From the NCBI GenBank assembly GCA_905221615.1, contig CAJNDT010005880.1:674501-738500 (forward strand): DNA of 64,000 nucleotides. Direction: 5' to 3'. The notes beneath the pieces are model-generated. The model ran no database searches and was not told the DNA's origin. It was given only the letters and a program-made list of their open reading frames with translations. This document shows, piece after piece, positions 49,953-58,749 of the stretch (the first letter of the stretch is position 1; each line of letters begins with the position of its first letter). The stretch is from Symbiodinium sp. CCMP2592. Taxonomy: Eukaryota; Sar; Dinophyceae; Suessiales; Symbiodiniaceae. The position numbers and the translations under genes are program-made.

Positions 49953-50063
49953 ACCCAGAGACTCCAATATCCCTTAATTAAGGAATATTCATTAAATTAT
50001 GGTTTTATCCCTAATATGATTTAAGGTATGTTCCTTAATTAAGGGATATTGGAGTCTCTGGGT
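49953..50063. mobile_element. MITE family B (B10), TA-bounded
   Basis: CCCAGAGACTCCAATATCCC to ATATTGGAGTCTCTGGG with TA on both outer sides. About 190 bp after B9. Confidence 0.9.
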
Positions 50064-50296
50064 ACGATCTCCCAAACCCCCAGAAGCACTAGTCGATTCT
50101 GCGTGTATGGATATCCCCCAAATCGTTACGTGACTTTCTAAATCCTTGAAGAACCCTAAACCCTAAATGCTGAATGGAACTTTCTTCGACCATGAAGGCC
50201 CCCTAATCCCTAAAGCAAGTTAAGGACTTTGTAGGTTTAAAACTCTCCCTAAACCCGAAACCCTTGACCCCAAACCCTATAAACCCCAAACCCCAT

Positions 50297-50511
50297 ACCC
50301 AGAGACTCCAACATCCCCTAATTGAGGAATATTCTTTAAATCATAATAGGGATCCCATTATAATTTAACGAATATTCCTTAATTAAGAGATATGGGAGTT
50401 TCCGAAAAATAGGGGACCCTAATATAGTACCCTAAATAGTACGATCCTTGTTATATATACGAACAAGGTAACCCCTAATTTTCGGAAACTCCCATATTGG
50501 AGTCTCTGAGA
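50297..50511. mobile_element. MITE family B (B11) containing a nested E
   Basis: CCCAGAGACTCCAACATCCC left, ATATTGGAGTCTCTGAG right. Removing E6 and one TA gives the uninterrupted arm AAGAGATATTGGAGTCTC. Confidence 0.9.
50393..50494 (-). mobile_element. MITE family E (E6) nested in B11, TA duplication
   Basis: TGGGAGTTTCCGAAAAATAGG to CTAATTTTCGGAAACTCCCA with TA on each side. It lies in the B arm at ATA/TTGG. Confidence 0.9.
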
Positions 50512-50585
50512 GCATGCCTGAAGGAACCCATGGTCTTCGCCGTCAACGACGAGCCAAACAGCAGGCTCAAGGCGCTTGACGGCTT

Positions 50586-50683
50586 AGGGTTCAGGGGTTA
50601 GAGTTGAGGGCTTAGGGTTGAGGGTTTAGGGTTGAGGGTTGAGGGTTTAGGGTTGAGGGTTTAGGGTTGAGGGTTTAGGGTTT
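50586..50683 (+). repeat. GGGTTGAGGGTTTA array upstream of C8
   Basis: Strictly alternating TTGAGGG and TTTAGGG heptamers, the same variant pattern as at 30600 and 46845. Confidence 0.9.
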
Positions 50684-50790
50684 AGGATGCCCAGTAGTAC
50701 CCTTATTCCCTTTTTGTAGCCCTAGGTTCCTTATAGTTGCCCAATACCAAAAAGGGAGCCCTTTTAGTCCTAGGTTACTGGACATCCTAG
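50683..50790 (+). mobile_element. MITE family C (C8)
   Basis: TAGGATGCCCAGTAGTACCC to TTACTGGACATCCTAG, with a small internal deletion (TTATAGTTGCCC). Confidence 0.9.
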
Positions 50791-50814
50791 GTTTTTTTTT
50801 GTAGTTTGTCTGTT

Positions 50815-50980
50815 ACCGAGAGTTTAGGGTTTAGGGGTTTAGGGTTCCTTTTTAAGGGTTCTTTTAAATGGTTCCTTTATGGTATCTATAGGGGTTTAGG
50901 GCTTAGGGTTCAGGGTTTTAGGGTCTAGGGTTTAGGGGTTCAGTGTTTAGGCTTGAGGGTTTAGAGTGTAGGGGTTCCTT
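50815..50980 (+). repeat. telomere-like and GGTTCCTTTTTAAGGG units
   Basis: GGTTTAGGGGTTTAGGGTTCC followed by TTTAAGGG and GGTATCTATAGGGG units. Confidence 0.8.
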
Positions 50981-50999
50981 TACTTAGTAGCTGAGTAGG

Positions 51000-51440
51000 T
51001 AACCTGTAACCCTGGGAGGTTCATATATTCCTACCATAATGGAAGGGTTAACCTTTTCTGGGTTAGGGTACTCAGCCCCTAGCTGTGCTACACTATTTTG
51101 CTACAGAGTTGCTACCTCTGTGTGGTGTCTTTGCTCTTTTGCTTCAGCTGGTCTTCGTTCTTTTCTTGATTTTCTATTCTCAGTCTCCTTGTTACGTGGC
51201 TTCACCACCTTTGGGGTTGACGATGATTATAGGTGGATCTTGAAAGAAACTCCTCCAATTTGGGAACCTATACTAGAAAGGGGTACTTGATAGGAACCCC
51301 TGTAAGAAATTTGTTTTTTGTTGGATGTTTCCAGGGGTTTGCAAGGATTTACGATTTTGGGGGCTTGACCAGCCAGGAATATCCTTTCACATTCGCTGGC
51401 TACCCCAACGTGGTAGCGCCCCGCTTCCTCACCCCCCCAA
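51000..51440 (+). other. unique sequence with two weak ORFs
   Basis: ORFs at 51039-51290 (Leu/Phe/Ser-rich) and 51233-51478 overlap in different frames. No family recognised. CTTAGTAGCTGAGTAGG at 50983 resembles a V-family left end. Confidence 0.3.
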
Positions 51441-51570
51441 ACCTCAAACCCCTACAGCCCTTAACCCTAAACCCCTAAACCCCTCAACCCTAAACCCCTA
51501 AACCCTACACCCCTAAGCCCCCAACCCTAAACTCTAAACCCTAAGCCCTGAACACAGGAACCCCAAACCC
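51440..51570 (-). repeat. telomere-like array, C-strand
   Basis: CCCTAAACCCCTAAACC and CCCAACCCTAAAC units. Confidence 0.85.
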
Positions 51571-51574
51571 AAAG

Positions 51575-52075
51575 CCGACCTCACTGTTGGAGATGTCCTC
51601 GAGCAGGCAATATTGTTGTTAGTTGTTGTGGGGGACCCGTTAGTAGTAGAATCGATAAACTTTAACTTTTTGGGGGGTGCTATACGCCCTATGTAATCGA
51701 AATGTATTCCCAAGCTTAACGTTTAGTTCCCCAGGATACTTGACAAGAAGGCCCCAAAACAACCGTGACTATAGCAGCAATAAAAGACAGCAGGCAAGAC
51801 AATAAGCTGATAAGGAGAGACAGACACGAGGACGCCAGTTTCAAGGTTGTAAGAAGAGGCAAAACGGACTCCTACACTCAGAATTTCCGACTTACGCAGT
51901 ACAACAACTGCATCACTCACTTGCCCCCAGAGGCGTGAACCCTACATCCGAAACTGGCCCCAAGGCCACAAATTACAGGAGCTGATGCTTTGTAGGGAAT
52001 GGGGGGATGGATCTCAAAAAAAAATCCCTATATCATCCCCAATAGCAGTCTCCATAATCCATTCCCCCACCTTAA
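51575..52075. other. no gene recognised
   Basis: Unique sequence. The 65-residue minus ORF (51723-51920) has no known pattern. AGTAGTAGAATCGATAAACTTT near 51642 resembles V3. Confidence 0.35.
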
Positions 52076-52079
52076 CCCC

Positions 52080-52160
52080 ACGTAACCTACCTTTTTAAGG
52101 ACTTATATAAAGAAATCATATTAGGGAACCCTAAAAAGGCAGGTTCCTTAGGGTCCAGGC
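52080..52160 (+). mobile_element. MITE family L (L3)
   Basis: CGTAACCTACCTTTTTAAGGA to GGTTCCTTAGGGTCCAGG. Best-preserved L copy. Confidence 0.85.
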
Positions 52161-52234
52161 ATTCCCTACTAAGAACCAGACGGTACAGGAGCTGATGCGA
52201 GGAAGGGAGACGAACTGGGTGCGTGGCTCAGAAT

Positions 52235-52410
52235 CCGAGACTCCAATATCCCTTAACTAGTTAAAGAGTATACCTTCACGTGTAGTAGGATCTAAATATC
52301 CTTAAATTACAGTATCCCCCAAGCAAGGAATATACCTTAAATTCTAGTAGGATCCCTAATATGGTTTAAGGAAAAATTCCTTAATTAGGGGATATTGGAG
52401 TCTCTGGGGA
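52235..52410. mobile_element. MITE family B with internal duplication (B12)
   Basis: GAGACTCCAATATCCCTTAAC to GATATTGGAGTCTCTGGG. The inner segment (ATACCTT...GTAGTAGGATC...) is present twice in diverged form. Confidence 0.75.
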
Positions 52411-52486
52411 TTCCCTGACCTCTACAGCAGGCTCAAAGGCCCAGTGGACAGAGACTAACGTCCAGGGGTTTACATAATATCGGAGC

Positions 52487-52683
52487 TTGAATAAACACCT
52501 ATACTGTTTTTGGGGGTGCCTGATTACAACTAAAGTATATATAATGGAACCCCCCAAAGCTATTGATATACATCCTGCATTACTCATAATAAGGAATATG
52601 CCATTATTCCCATTGTTTAGGGCCCGTTGGGTAGTGCAGGATTGATATCATCAGCAGAAATATGAAAGCCCCTATATTAGGGT
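52487..52683 (+). mobile_element. MITE family N (N8) containing a nested G
   Basis: AATAAACACCTATACTGTTTT, TGATTACAACTAAAGTATAT, then G4, then GAAAGCCCCTATATTA. Confidence 0.75.
52559..52658 (+). mobile_element. MITE family G (G4) nested in N8
   Basis: TTGATATACATCCTGCATTAC to GCAGGATTGATATCATCAGC. TA flanks both sides loosely. Confidence 0.8.
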
Positions 52684-52710
52684 TTACGGCTCGAGGCTCT
52701 GGGTGTTGTG

Positions 52711-52845
52711 GATTATCAAAGGGGAAAAGGAGGGACCCTTAATGGGACCCCTACCCTATAATGGGCTATATAACGGGTATATAATAGCTATATTAAGGGT
52801 CTATACCTAGGGGTCCTTATGAAGGGTCCCTCCGTTTACCCTTGG
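52711..52845 (+). mobile_element. MITE family J (J3)
   Basis: TCAAAGGGGAAAAGGAGGGA to GGGTCCCTCCGTTTACCCTTGG. TATA-rich core TAATAGCTATATTAAGG. Confidence 0.9.
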
Positions 52846-52963
52846 AGTTTTGGGGTTTACAGGCATGTGCCACAAACTAGCAGAATCTCTGGGTCTTGTT
52901 TGGGATTCGTGGCTTATGGTGTAGGGTGCAGGATCTAGGGCGCCGGGTTCAGGTTTCAGTATT

Positions 52964-53215
52964 TTGATGTTGAGGGTTCGGGGTCATGTTATGGGTTCAA
53001 TGGTCGCGGTTTTGGGTTATACTGTGCTGCTACACAGCGAAGGCGGTGCAGAATATAAAGTTCAAGTTGCACTCGTGCTGCCGCTGCAGGGGACCAGAAA
53101 CGCAGAATTCAGTCCAAGTAATCGTAGCAGCAAGGCTAGCAAGCTGGTAATCACAGCCGTCCCCAATGTGGTGGCAGAAACAGCAACATTCAGATATGCG
53201 ATGCCTAAAGCCTAA
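52964..53215 (+). CDS. weak hypothetical ORF
   Basis: 83 residues. The part VAVLGYTVLLHSEGGAEYKV, QVALVLPLQGTRNAEFSPSN and KLVITAVPNVVAETATFRYA has balanced composition and could be an exon. The first codons overlap telomere-like GGGTT motifs and the stop lies in CCTAAA DNA. Family unknown. Confidence 0.25.
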   Translation: MMLRVRGHVMGSMVAVLGYTVLLHSEGGAEYKVQVALVLPLQGTRNAEFSPSNRSSKASKLVITAVPNVVAETATFRYAMPKA

Positions 53216-53361
53216 AACCTGAACCCTAAACCCTGAACCCTAATCCCTAAATGGCTATAGTTGAACACCCACATTTTGCCTTGGATTTAAGGAGAGGGCC
53301 TGGAACGCTGCAACACACATCTGTGCCAGAAGCCCAGACTTGCGCCAAGGATGTTACGTAA

Positions 53362-53462
53362 CTTAGGGGTACTTAGTAATATGTTTTTTAGTTTTTGATT
53401 GCTATAATCCCTAAGAAACAGCTGAAATTATAATTGTTGCTAGGGTTCTAAGTTCAGTATAG
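53362..53462 (+). mobile_element. MITE family K (K3)
   Basis: CTTAGGGGTACTTAGTAATA, AATCCCTAAGAAACAGCTGA and CTAGGGTTCTAAGTTCAG. Confidence 0.8.
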
Positions 53463-53469
53463 GAGTAAG

Positions 53470-53591
53470 GGCTGAGAGAGCCTAGTAAGTAGAGTTACAA
53501 TTCGGGTTTATGAGTGCCCTAAGCGGGGTTATCCTAATTATGTCCTTACTCATTATAACCTTACTTGCTAAGTCCCCTGAGCCTTTAAGTA
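53470..53591 (+). mobile_element. family A variant, decayed left arm (A22)
   Basis: Left end GGGCTGAGAGAGCCTAGTAAG is poorly kept; right end AGTCCCCTGAGCCTTTAAGTA is good. It starts within 10 bp of K3. Confidence 0.7.
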
Positions 53592-53717
53592 GGGATCCTT
53601 TTGCTTCTTTGCGATTGTTTTATCCTACTATGTGCAACTGGAGGTCCTCGACAAGGAATGCCCTAGCCTAAACCCTAGACCCCCCAACTACCCTCTAATG
53701 CACTGGTACTACCCTCC

Positions 53718-53840
53718 ACTGAAAGGCTCATGGGACTTAGTAAGTAAGGTTGTAAGTGGGTTATAATTAGGAAAACCCAACCTAGCGGACTTATAACCCT
53801 AATTATAACCTACTTACTAAGTCCCATGATCCTCTAAGTG
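53718..53840 (-). mobile_element. MITE family A (A23)
   Basis: CACTGAAAGGCTCATGGGAC to GTCCCATGATCCTCTAAGTG. The outermost bases on both sides read CACT/AGTG instead of TACT/AGTA, a matched change. Confidence 0.9.
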
Positions 53841-54303
53841 CCCTCTAAGGACCAGAGGGTCCTACTTAAAAGCCATTTGGGGGGTCCTGGAAAGCCCGAA
53901 AACCCTAAACCTTAAGCCCTGAGGATCTTTGCTTCTTTCCTGCAGAAATGTTGGAAAGTGGCGGCTTTCGGATTTGAGAGAACTGCGAAGGGAGGAGTTC
54001 GTGATATAGGGGCCTTAAAAGTTTCAACAGGGCTCCTTTTGTAGAGGTCCTTTGTTCTGAAAGGGGGATAATGGGTTTATGGGCTATTAAGAGATTTGGA
54101 AGTCCCTAATACTTAGAATAGGATTTGGGCGTATAGCATAATGGACTATGCTGCTGTATGGACTATCAGGGCATATAGGGGATACTATTATAACTACTTG
54201 TGCTTAGGGCTTAGGATAAGGAGTTCTTGTAAACCCTAACCCTGGTTAATTACCTTAAATCCTGAACCCTAAACCGGCCTTCCTCCAACCGTTCCGCTGA
54301 CCA

Positions 54304-54420
54304 TTTACAGGATCATGGGACTTAGCAAGCAGAGTTGTAATTGGGGGTCCCCGAAGTGGGGTTATCCTAATTAAAACCTACTTATCACCTTACTTGCTAA
54401 GTCCCATGAGCCTTTAAGTA
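54304..54420 (+). mobile_element. MITE family A (A24)
   Basis: TTTACAGGATCATGGGACTTA to GTCCCATGAGCCTTTAAGTA. Left outer arm decayed. Confidence 0.85.
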
Positions 54421-54502
54421 GCAGATGTCAGGGGTCGCTTGGAGGGCAGCGGCGCTTATCAACGCCGTGAGACGTTTTACTCGCGACACTGGCAAGACGC
54501 TC

Positions 54503-54705
54503 CTAGGATGCCCAGTAGTACCCTTTTTGTAGTCCTAGGTTCCTTATAAAGTTACCCAATACCAACAAGAGAGCCCTTTTTATTCTTAGGTTACTGTTAC
54601 TGGGTATCCTAGTTCCCTTATAGATCCCTAAACCCTAAACCCTAAACCCTAAAGGATCCCTTAAAGGAGCCCTTTAAGGAACCCTACTGTTACTGGGTAT
54701 CCTAG
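54503..54705 (+). mobile_element. MITE family C (C9) split by a telomere-like insert
   Basis: CTAGGATGCCCAGTAGTACC left. The right arm ACTGTTACTGGGTATCCTAG is present identically at 54593-54612 and 54686-54705. Confidence 0.9.
54613..54685 (-). repeat. telomere-like insert with 20-bp perfect flanking duplication
   Basis: TTCCCTTATAGATCCC, four CCCTAAA heptamers, then GGATCCCTTAAAGGAGCCC and TTTAAGGAACCCT. Confidence 0.85.
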
Positions 54706-54774
54706 GCTCCGTCTGCAAGCTTTGCACCCTCCTGAGTCGGTTTGCACAACAGCGGAGAGCTTTTCTAGGGCTTG

Positions 54775-54884
54775 CCTAGAGCCTCCAATGTCCCTTAATT
54801 AAGGAATAGACCTTAAATCATATTAGGGATCCTACCAGAATTTAAGGCATATTCCTTAATAAAGGGATATTGGAGTCTCTGGGT
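54775..54884. mobile_element. MITE family B (B13)
   Basis: CCTAGAGCCTCCAATGTCCC to ATATTGGAGTCTCTGGG, core ATTAGGGATCCTACCA. Confidence 0.85.
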
Positions 54885-54944
54885 GCCAGCTCAACACTGA
54901 TGAGGCGGCAGGGTCGACTTGTGCTCCCAACGCACTTGGGAATA

Positions 54945-54985
54945 AGCGAGGTTTAGGGTTTAGGGGTTTAGGGTTTAGGGTTGCC
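54945..54985 (+). repeat. short telomere-like array
   Basis: GGTTTAGGG heptamers, about five units. Confidence 0.85.
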
Positions 54986-55078
54986 CCAAGAGAGCACCAG
55001 GCGCTCAGGATTGGGGTTGTCATGTTGACCGGAGCGCCTCTGCTACGCCTTGCTGGTGATGCAGATCGGGTCTTTGAG

Positions 55079-55189
55079 ACCCAGAGAGCCCAATACCCCT
55101 TCATGAAGGAATATAGCTTGAATCATAGTAGGATCCCTAGTCTGATTTAAGGAATATTCCTTAATTAGGTGATATTGGAGTCTCTGGGG
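55079..55189. mobile_element. MITE B/B-related hybrid (B14)
   Basis: Left arm CCCAGAGAGCCCAATACCCC is of the 18088 subfamily. The right arm GATATTGGAGTCTCTGGG is ordinary B. The two ends no longer match fully, which suggests recombination between subfamilies. Confidence 0.8.
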
Positions 55190-55272
55190 AAGATGAGCTG
55201 AGGGTACCTCGAGTTTCGGCAAACACAGCCCCCAACGCCCGGCTCTTCCTAAACTGGGAGTTTCACAGTAGT

Positions 55273-55375
55273 ACTTAGTAGTTGGGTTGATAAACTTTAA
55301 ACTTTCTGCAATAATGAAACCCTGTCTAAAACTGAAAGCTTAAACTTTTTTGGCTAATGAACTCGGCAACTAAGA
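55273..55375 (+). mobile_element. MITE family V (V3)
   Basis: CTTAGTAGTTGGGTTGATAA and its inverse CTAATGAACTCGGCAACTAAG. Confidence 0.75.
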
Positions 55376-55536
55376 GTAACAGCAGTGAGAAACGGTCCCC
55401 ACGAAGAAAAGAAGTAAAATAATAAGCCCTGAACCCTAAACCATAAACCGCTAAACCTTAAAACCTAGACCCTAAACCACAGACCGTTTCGGGGTTTGGG
55501 GAGCGGGCTCAGAGTGTGGATTATGGGGTCAACGTA

Positions 55537-55643
55537 CATGGGAGTTTCCGAAAATAGGGGTACCTAACTTAGGGGTCCTTATAATAAGGATCCTACTATT
55601 TAGGGTGCTATGTTAGGGTCCCCTATTTTCGGAAACTCCCATG
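55537..55643 (+). mobile_element. MITE family E (E7)
   Basis: CATGGGAGTTTCCGAAAATAG to CTATTTTCGGAAACTCCCATG, arms perfect by eye over about 25 bp. Confidence 0.9.
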
Positions 55644-55664
55644 TTGTGATGTAAATGCAGAGGT

Positions 55665-55759
55665 GGTAGTTCTCTTAAGTCCCCTTTAGCCTCCTTTTCA
55701 AGAGGGTGCCGTACCTTTTTGGGGTACCTGAAAAGGGACCCTAATTTAGAGAACTACTA
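55665..55759 (+). mobile_element. single palindromic element, family T
   Basis: GTAGTTCTCTTAAGTCCC and the inverse GGGACCCTAATTTAGAGAACTAC with inner AGAGGGTGCCGTACC. Only one copy in the window. Confidence 0.65.
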
Positions 55760-56240
55760 CACCGGGAGGATTGGAATTTGTGCCGGGTTGGGTTCAGGGT
55801 TTATGCATGATTTCCGGGTGGGGGACAGTCGCGGCATAGGGTTGCCAAAGCAGCATTCTGCAGCCGTCAGCCAGCCGAACAATCCCACATCTCCGATAAT
55901 TCAACCCCAACCCAGTCGAAGAGTCCAGCTTGGTCGTGGTTCGTGATGGCGTCTTTCCATTTTATTTTGTCGGCCATAGGAATGTATGTGGGGTTTCTCA
56001 AACCCCTTTTACAAGGATCCGAGTCAGGCTTACACTTGAGCCCTTCACTTTCTGAAGCCCAAAATCCTAAACTCTAACAAACCCCAAATCCCCCAAACTC
56101 CATCATATATGAAACTGTACGGGAGTGCCGCCATCCCTGATGCGCCGAGGATCCGGAATACAGTCTGCAAGACTTCTACGAGGACGACGGCTGCACGAGT
56201 CCTTTGACCGAACCTCCGAAAAAGTTCCTGCATGATTGAG
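55760..56240. other. no gene recognised
   Basis: Short ORFs on both strands (55719-55946 plus, 56045-56254 minus) without known pattern. Confidence 0.4.
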
Positions 56241-56243
56241 CAA

Positions 56244-56336
56244 TGTAGGAACAATTATAATTAGAATAGGGTTTTTGGGGGGTTCCTTATTATGATTCCC
56301 CAAACCCAGTTCTAAATATTAAGGCCCTACAGTAAA
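56244..56336 (-). mobile_element. MITE family N (N7)
   Basis: TGTAGGAACAATTATAATTAG and its partner TTCTAAATATTAAGGCCCTACA. Core GGGTTCCTTATTATGA. Confidence 0.75.
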
Positions 56337-56419
56337 GCGCTCTTTGACCTGAGGCCCCGAAACCTAAGCCCGAAATCCTGCTGGCACAACCCAAACCTCA
56401 AACCTCAAAACCCCAAAGC

Positions 56420-56836
56420 TTGAGCCCTAAACCCCGCACGGCAAACCCCAAAGCCCCAACTCCAAGCCCCGGAAATCTTGGATTAGAGAACTTGACTGCA
56501 GGGCTGGGGGCAACACAGGCTGACATTCGGCATTTGTTTAGGCCTTTGGTTCATCCAAAGCGTCATGTCAACGACGCTCAAGCGTCGCTACTGCTTACAA
56601 GCACAGTAAATACCAACATGTACTCGAATCCTAGATACCCATGCTTTTTTTTCAATCAGATTCGGCGTGCTCCGATTCAAAACGGCAGCCGAAACAGCAA
56701 CGAGCATGCTAAGGATCATTCTCACCTGAAGTTCAGTCGCTTCTTTGGTTTGCGGGGGACGAAAGCTGCAAACCAATCACCCGAAGCCATTCTGCAATCA
56801 GCTGCCAGAGGTCGGTCTTCAGTTGTGTTTACATGA
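56420..56836 (+). CDS. hypothetical ORF upstream of RCC1 copy 2
   Basis: 138 residues. The first 25 come from Pro/Lys-coding CCCAAA DNA. The remainder (GLGATQADIRHLFRPLVHPK, NTNMYSNPRYPCFFFNQIRR, HSHLKFSRFFGLRGTKAANQ) has balanced composition and no known motif. It ends 88 bp before the RCC1 start on the same strand, so it may be a separate small gene or an upstream exon. Confidence 0.3.
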   Translation: MSPKPRTANPKAPTPSPGNLGLENLTAGLGATQADIRHLFRPLVHPKRHVNDAQASLLLTSTVNTNMYSNPRYPCFFFNQIRRAPIQNGSRNSNEHAKDHSHLKFSRFFGLRGTKAANQSPEAILQSAARGRSSVVFT

Positions 56837-56923
56837 CGACAGAGAAGCATTCACTGAAGAAACACTGCTTGTGCCGCCAGACACAACACAGCCGCGGCAC
56901 TAGGCATTGTATTTGGCCATGGA

Positions 56924-58441
56924 TTGATCCGGAGCGGAGTCTCCATCATGTCACTGACCTTTGAGGTAAGCCTCATAAGCGGCAAGACGGTGTCACTGCA
57001 GGCACACGAGGATGACTCCGTGGAATCGCTGAGGGTGCGTGCACAGAGAGCCCTGGGAGTTGGCAGAGGCCGACTCATGGACTCCGCTGGCAGCATTCTT
57101 GACGGAGCAGCACCGCTAAAGAGAGCCAGGTGCAAGGAGCCGGTAACGCTGCAGATTCGAAGGGTGGATATATGTTGCGGAAAGCAGGCCTTTGCTGCGA
57201 TCCTGGGAGATGGCTCCGTCGTAAGTTGGGGGGCTGCAGGTGGTGACAGCAGTACTGTGCAAGATCATCTGAAAAATGTGCAGCAGATTCAAGCAACTGA
57301 TGGGGCCTTTGCTGCGATCCTGGGAGACGGCTCCGTCGTGACCTGGGGCAATGCTGGCTACGGTGATGACAGCAGTGCCGTGCAAGATCAGCTGAAGAAT
57401 GTGCAGCAGATTCAAGCAACTCAGAGGGCCTTTGCTGCGATTCTGGGGGATGGCTCCGTCGTGACCTGGGGCCATGCTGGCTACGGTGGTAACAACAGTG
57501 CTGCGCGAGATCATCTGAAAAATGTGCAGCACATTCAAGCAACTTTGTGCGCCTTTGCTGCGATCCTCGGGGACGGCTCCGTCGTGACCTGGGGCAATGC
57601 TAGCTACGGTGGTGACAGCAGTGCTGTGCAAGATCAGCTGAAGAATGTGCAGCAGATTCAATCATCTCAGAGTGCCTTTGCTGCGGTCCTGGCAGATGGC
57701 TCCGTGGTGACCTGGGGCAGTGCTGGCCGCGGCGGTGACAGCAGTGCTGTGCGAGATCAGCTGAAGAATGTGCGACAGATTAAAGCAACTTCGCTCGCCT
57801 TTGCTGCGATCCTGGGGAACGGCTCCATCGTGAGCTGGGGCGTTGCTGCTTCCGGTGGTGACAGCAGTGCCGTGCAAGATCATCTGAAGAATGTGCAGCA
57901 GATTCAAGCGTCTCGGTGGTCCTTTGCTGCGATCCTTGCTGATGGCTCTGTCGTGACCTGGGGCGTTGCTGGTTCTGGTTCTAGTGGAGACAGCAGTGCT
58001 GTTCAAGATCATCTGAAAAATGTGCAACAGATTCAGGCAACCGCTTTTGCCTTTGCGGTGATCCTGGGGGATGGCTCCGTCGTGACCTGGGGTAATGCCA
58101 TGTTCGGTGGTGACAGCAGCGCTGTGCAAGATCATCTGAAAAATGTGCAGCAGATTCAAGCAACTGATGGGGCCTTTGCTGCGATCCTGGGAGACGGCTC
58201 CGTCGTGACCTGGGGCAATGCTGGCTACGGTGATGACAGCAGTGCCGTGCAAGATCAGCTGAAGAATGTGCAGCAGATTCAAGCAACTCAGAGGGCCTTT
58301 GCTGCGATTCTGGGGGATGGCTCCGTGGTGACCTGGGGCAATGCTGGCTACGGTGGTGACAGCAGTGCTATGCAAGGTCACTTACAGAATTCGCAGCAGA
58401 TTAAAGCAACTGCACGAGCCTTTTGTCGCGATCCTACCTGA
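56924..58441 (+). CDS. ubiquitin-like / RCC1-repeat protein, copy 2 (frameshifted 3' end)
   Basis: 505-residue ORF, paralogue of the gene at 6288. Residues 9-82 form the ubiquitin-like segment (FEVSLISGKTVSLQ, DSVESLRVRAQRAL, RLMDSAGSIL). Ten RCC1-type units follow (core FAAILGDGSVVTWG, linker DSSAVQDQLKNVQQIQAT). A two-unit block (about 57264-57490) recurs nearly unchanged at 58117-58350, a sign of recent duplication or conversion. At 58421-58424 the run CCTTTTG has one T more than expected for CCTTTG; the corrected frame would continue FVAILPDGSVVSW. The present stop is therefore an accident and the gene may be a young pseudogene or have a shortened product. Two in-frame ATGs (56924, 56948) correspond to those of copy 1. 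Propeller-type scaffold by family; partner unknown. Confidence 0.8.
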   Translation: MIRSGVSIMSLTFEVSLISGKTVSLQAHEDDSVESLRVRAQRALGVGRGRLMDSAGSILDGAAPLKRARCKEPVTLQIRRVDICCGKQAFAAILGDGSVVSWGAAGGDSSTVQDHLKNVQQIQATDGAFAAILGDGSVVTWGNAGYGDDSSAVQDQLKNVQQIQATQRAFAAILGDGSVVTWGHAGYGGNNSAARDHLKNVQHIQATLCAFAAILGDGSVVTWGNASYGGDSSAVQDQLKNVQQIQSSQSAFAAVLADGSVVTWGSAGRGGDSSAVRDQLKNVRQIKATSLAFAAILGNGSIVSWGVAASGGDSSAVQDHLKNVQQIQASRWSFAAILADGSVVTWGVAGSGSSGDSSAVQDHLKNVQQIQATAFAFAVILGDGSVVTWGNAMFGGDSSAVQDHLKNVQQIQATDGAFAAILGDGSVVTWGNAGYGDDSSAVQDQLKNVQQIQATQRAFAAILGDGSVVTWGNAGYGGDSSAMQGHLQNSQQIKATARAFCRDPT

Positions 58442-58618
58442 TGGCTCTGTCGTGAGCTGGGTTTGCTGTGATCCTTACCTTAATCTACCGAACCCTACTT
58501 TTTTGTAGGTTCATATTACAAACCCTAATATGGGATTTATAGGGACCCTACAAAAAAGTAGGCTTTGGTAGGTTAAGGTAGTCATGGCTCCGTCTTCATC
58601 TGAGTCAATGCTTACGGA
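58442..58618 (+). pseudogene. decayed 3' continuation of RCC1 copy 2, split by a MITE
   Basis: GATGGCTCTGTCGTGAGCTGGG after the frameshift, then a shortened unit GTTTGCTGTGATCCT to 58475. Element I4 follows, then CATGGCTCCGTCTTCATCTG and GTCAATGCTTACGG (58583-58615), which align with the next part of an RCC1 unit. Confidence 0.75.
58476..58580 (+). mobile_element. MITE family I (I4) inside the RCC1 tail, TA duplication
   Basis: TACCTTAATCTACCGAACCC to GGCTTTGGTAGGTTAAGGTA. Removing the element and one TA leaves GATCCTTAGTCATGGCTCC, the same length as GATCCTTGGTGATGGCTC(T) in copy 1. Confidence 0.9.
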
Positions 58619-58640
58619 TTCTAGGGACCCTTCAGGCTAC

Positions 58641-58749
58641 ATATGGGTGGTTGTCAAAATTATGGTCACGTTTTGGTTACCCTAAATAATAGGTGCTGTA
58701 TTCCAATCAGGACCAAAAATAGGGATCATAATTTCGACAACCACCCATG
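58641..58749 (-). mobile_element. MITE family D (D7)
   Basis: ATGGGTGGTTGTCAAAATTA to ATAATTTCGACAACCACCCAT. The outer GGCTACAT/ATGTAGCC also pairs. Confidence 0.9.
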
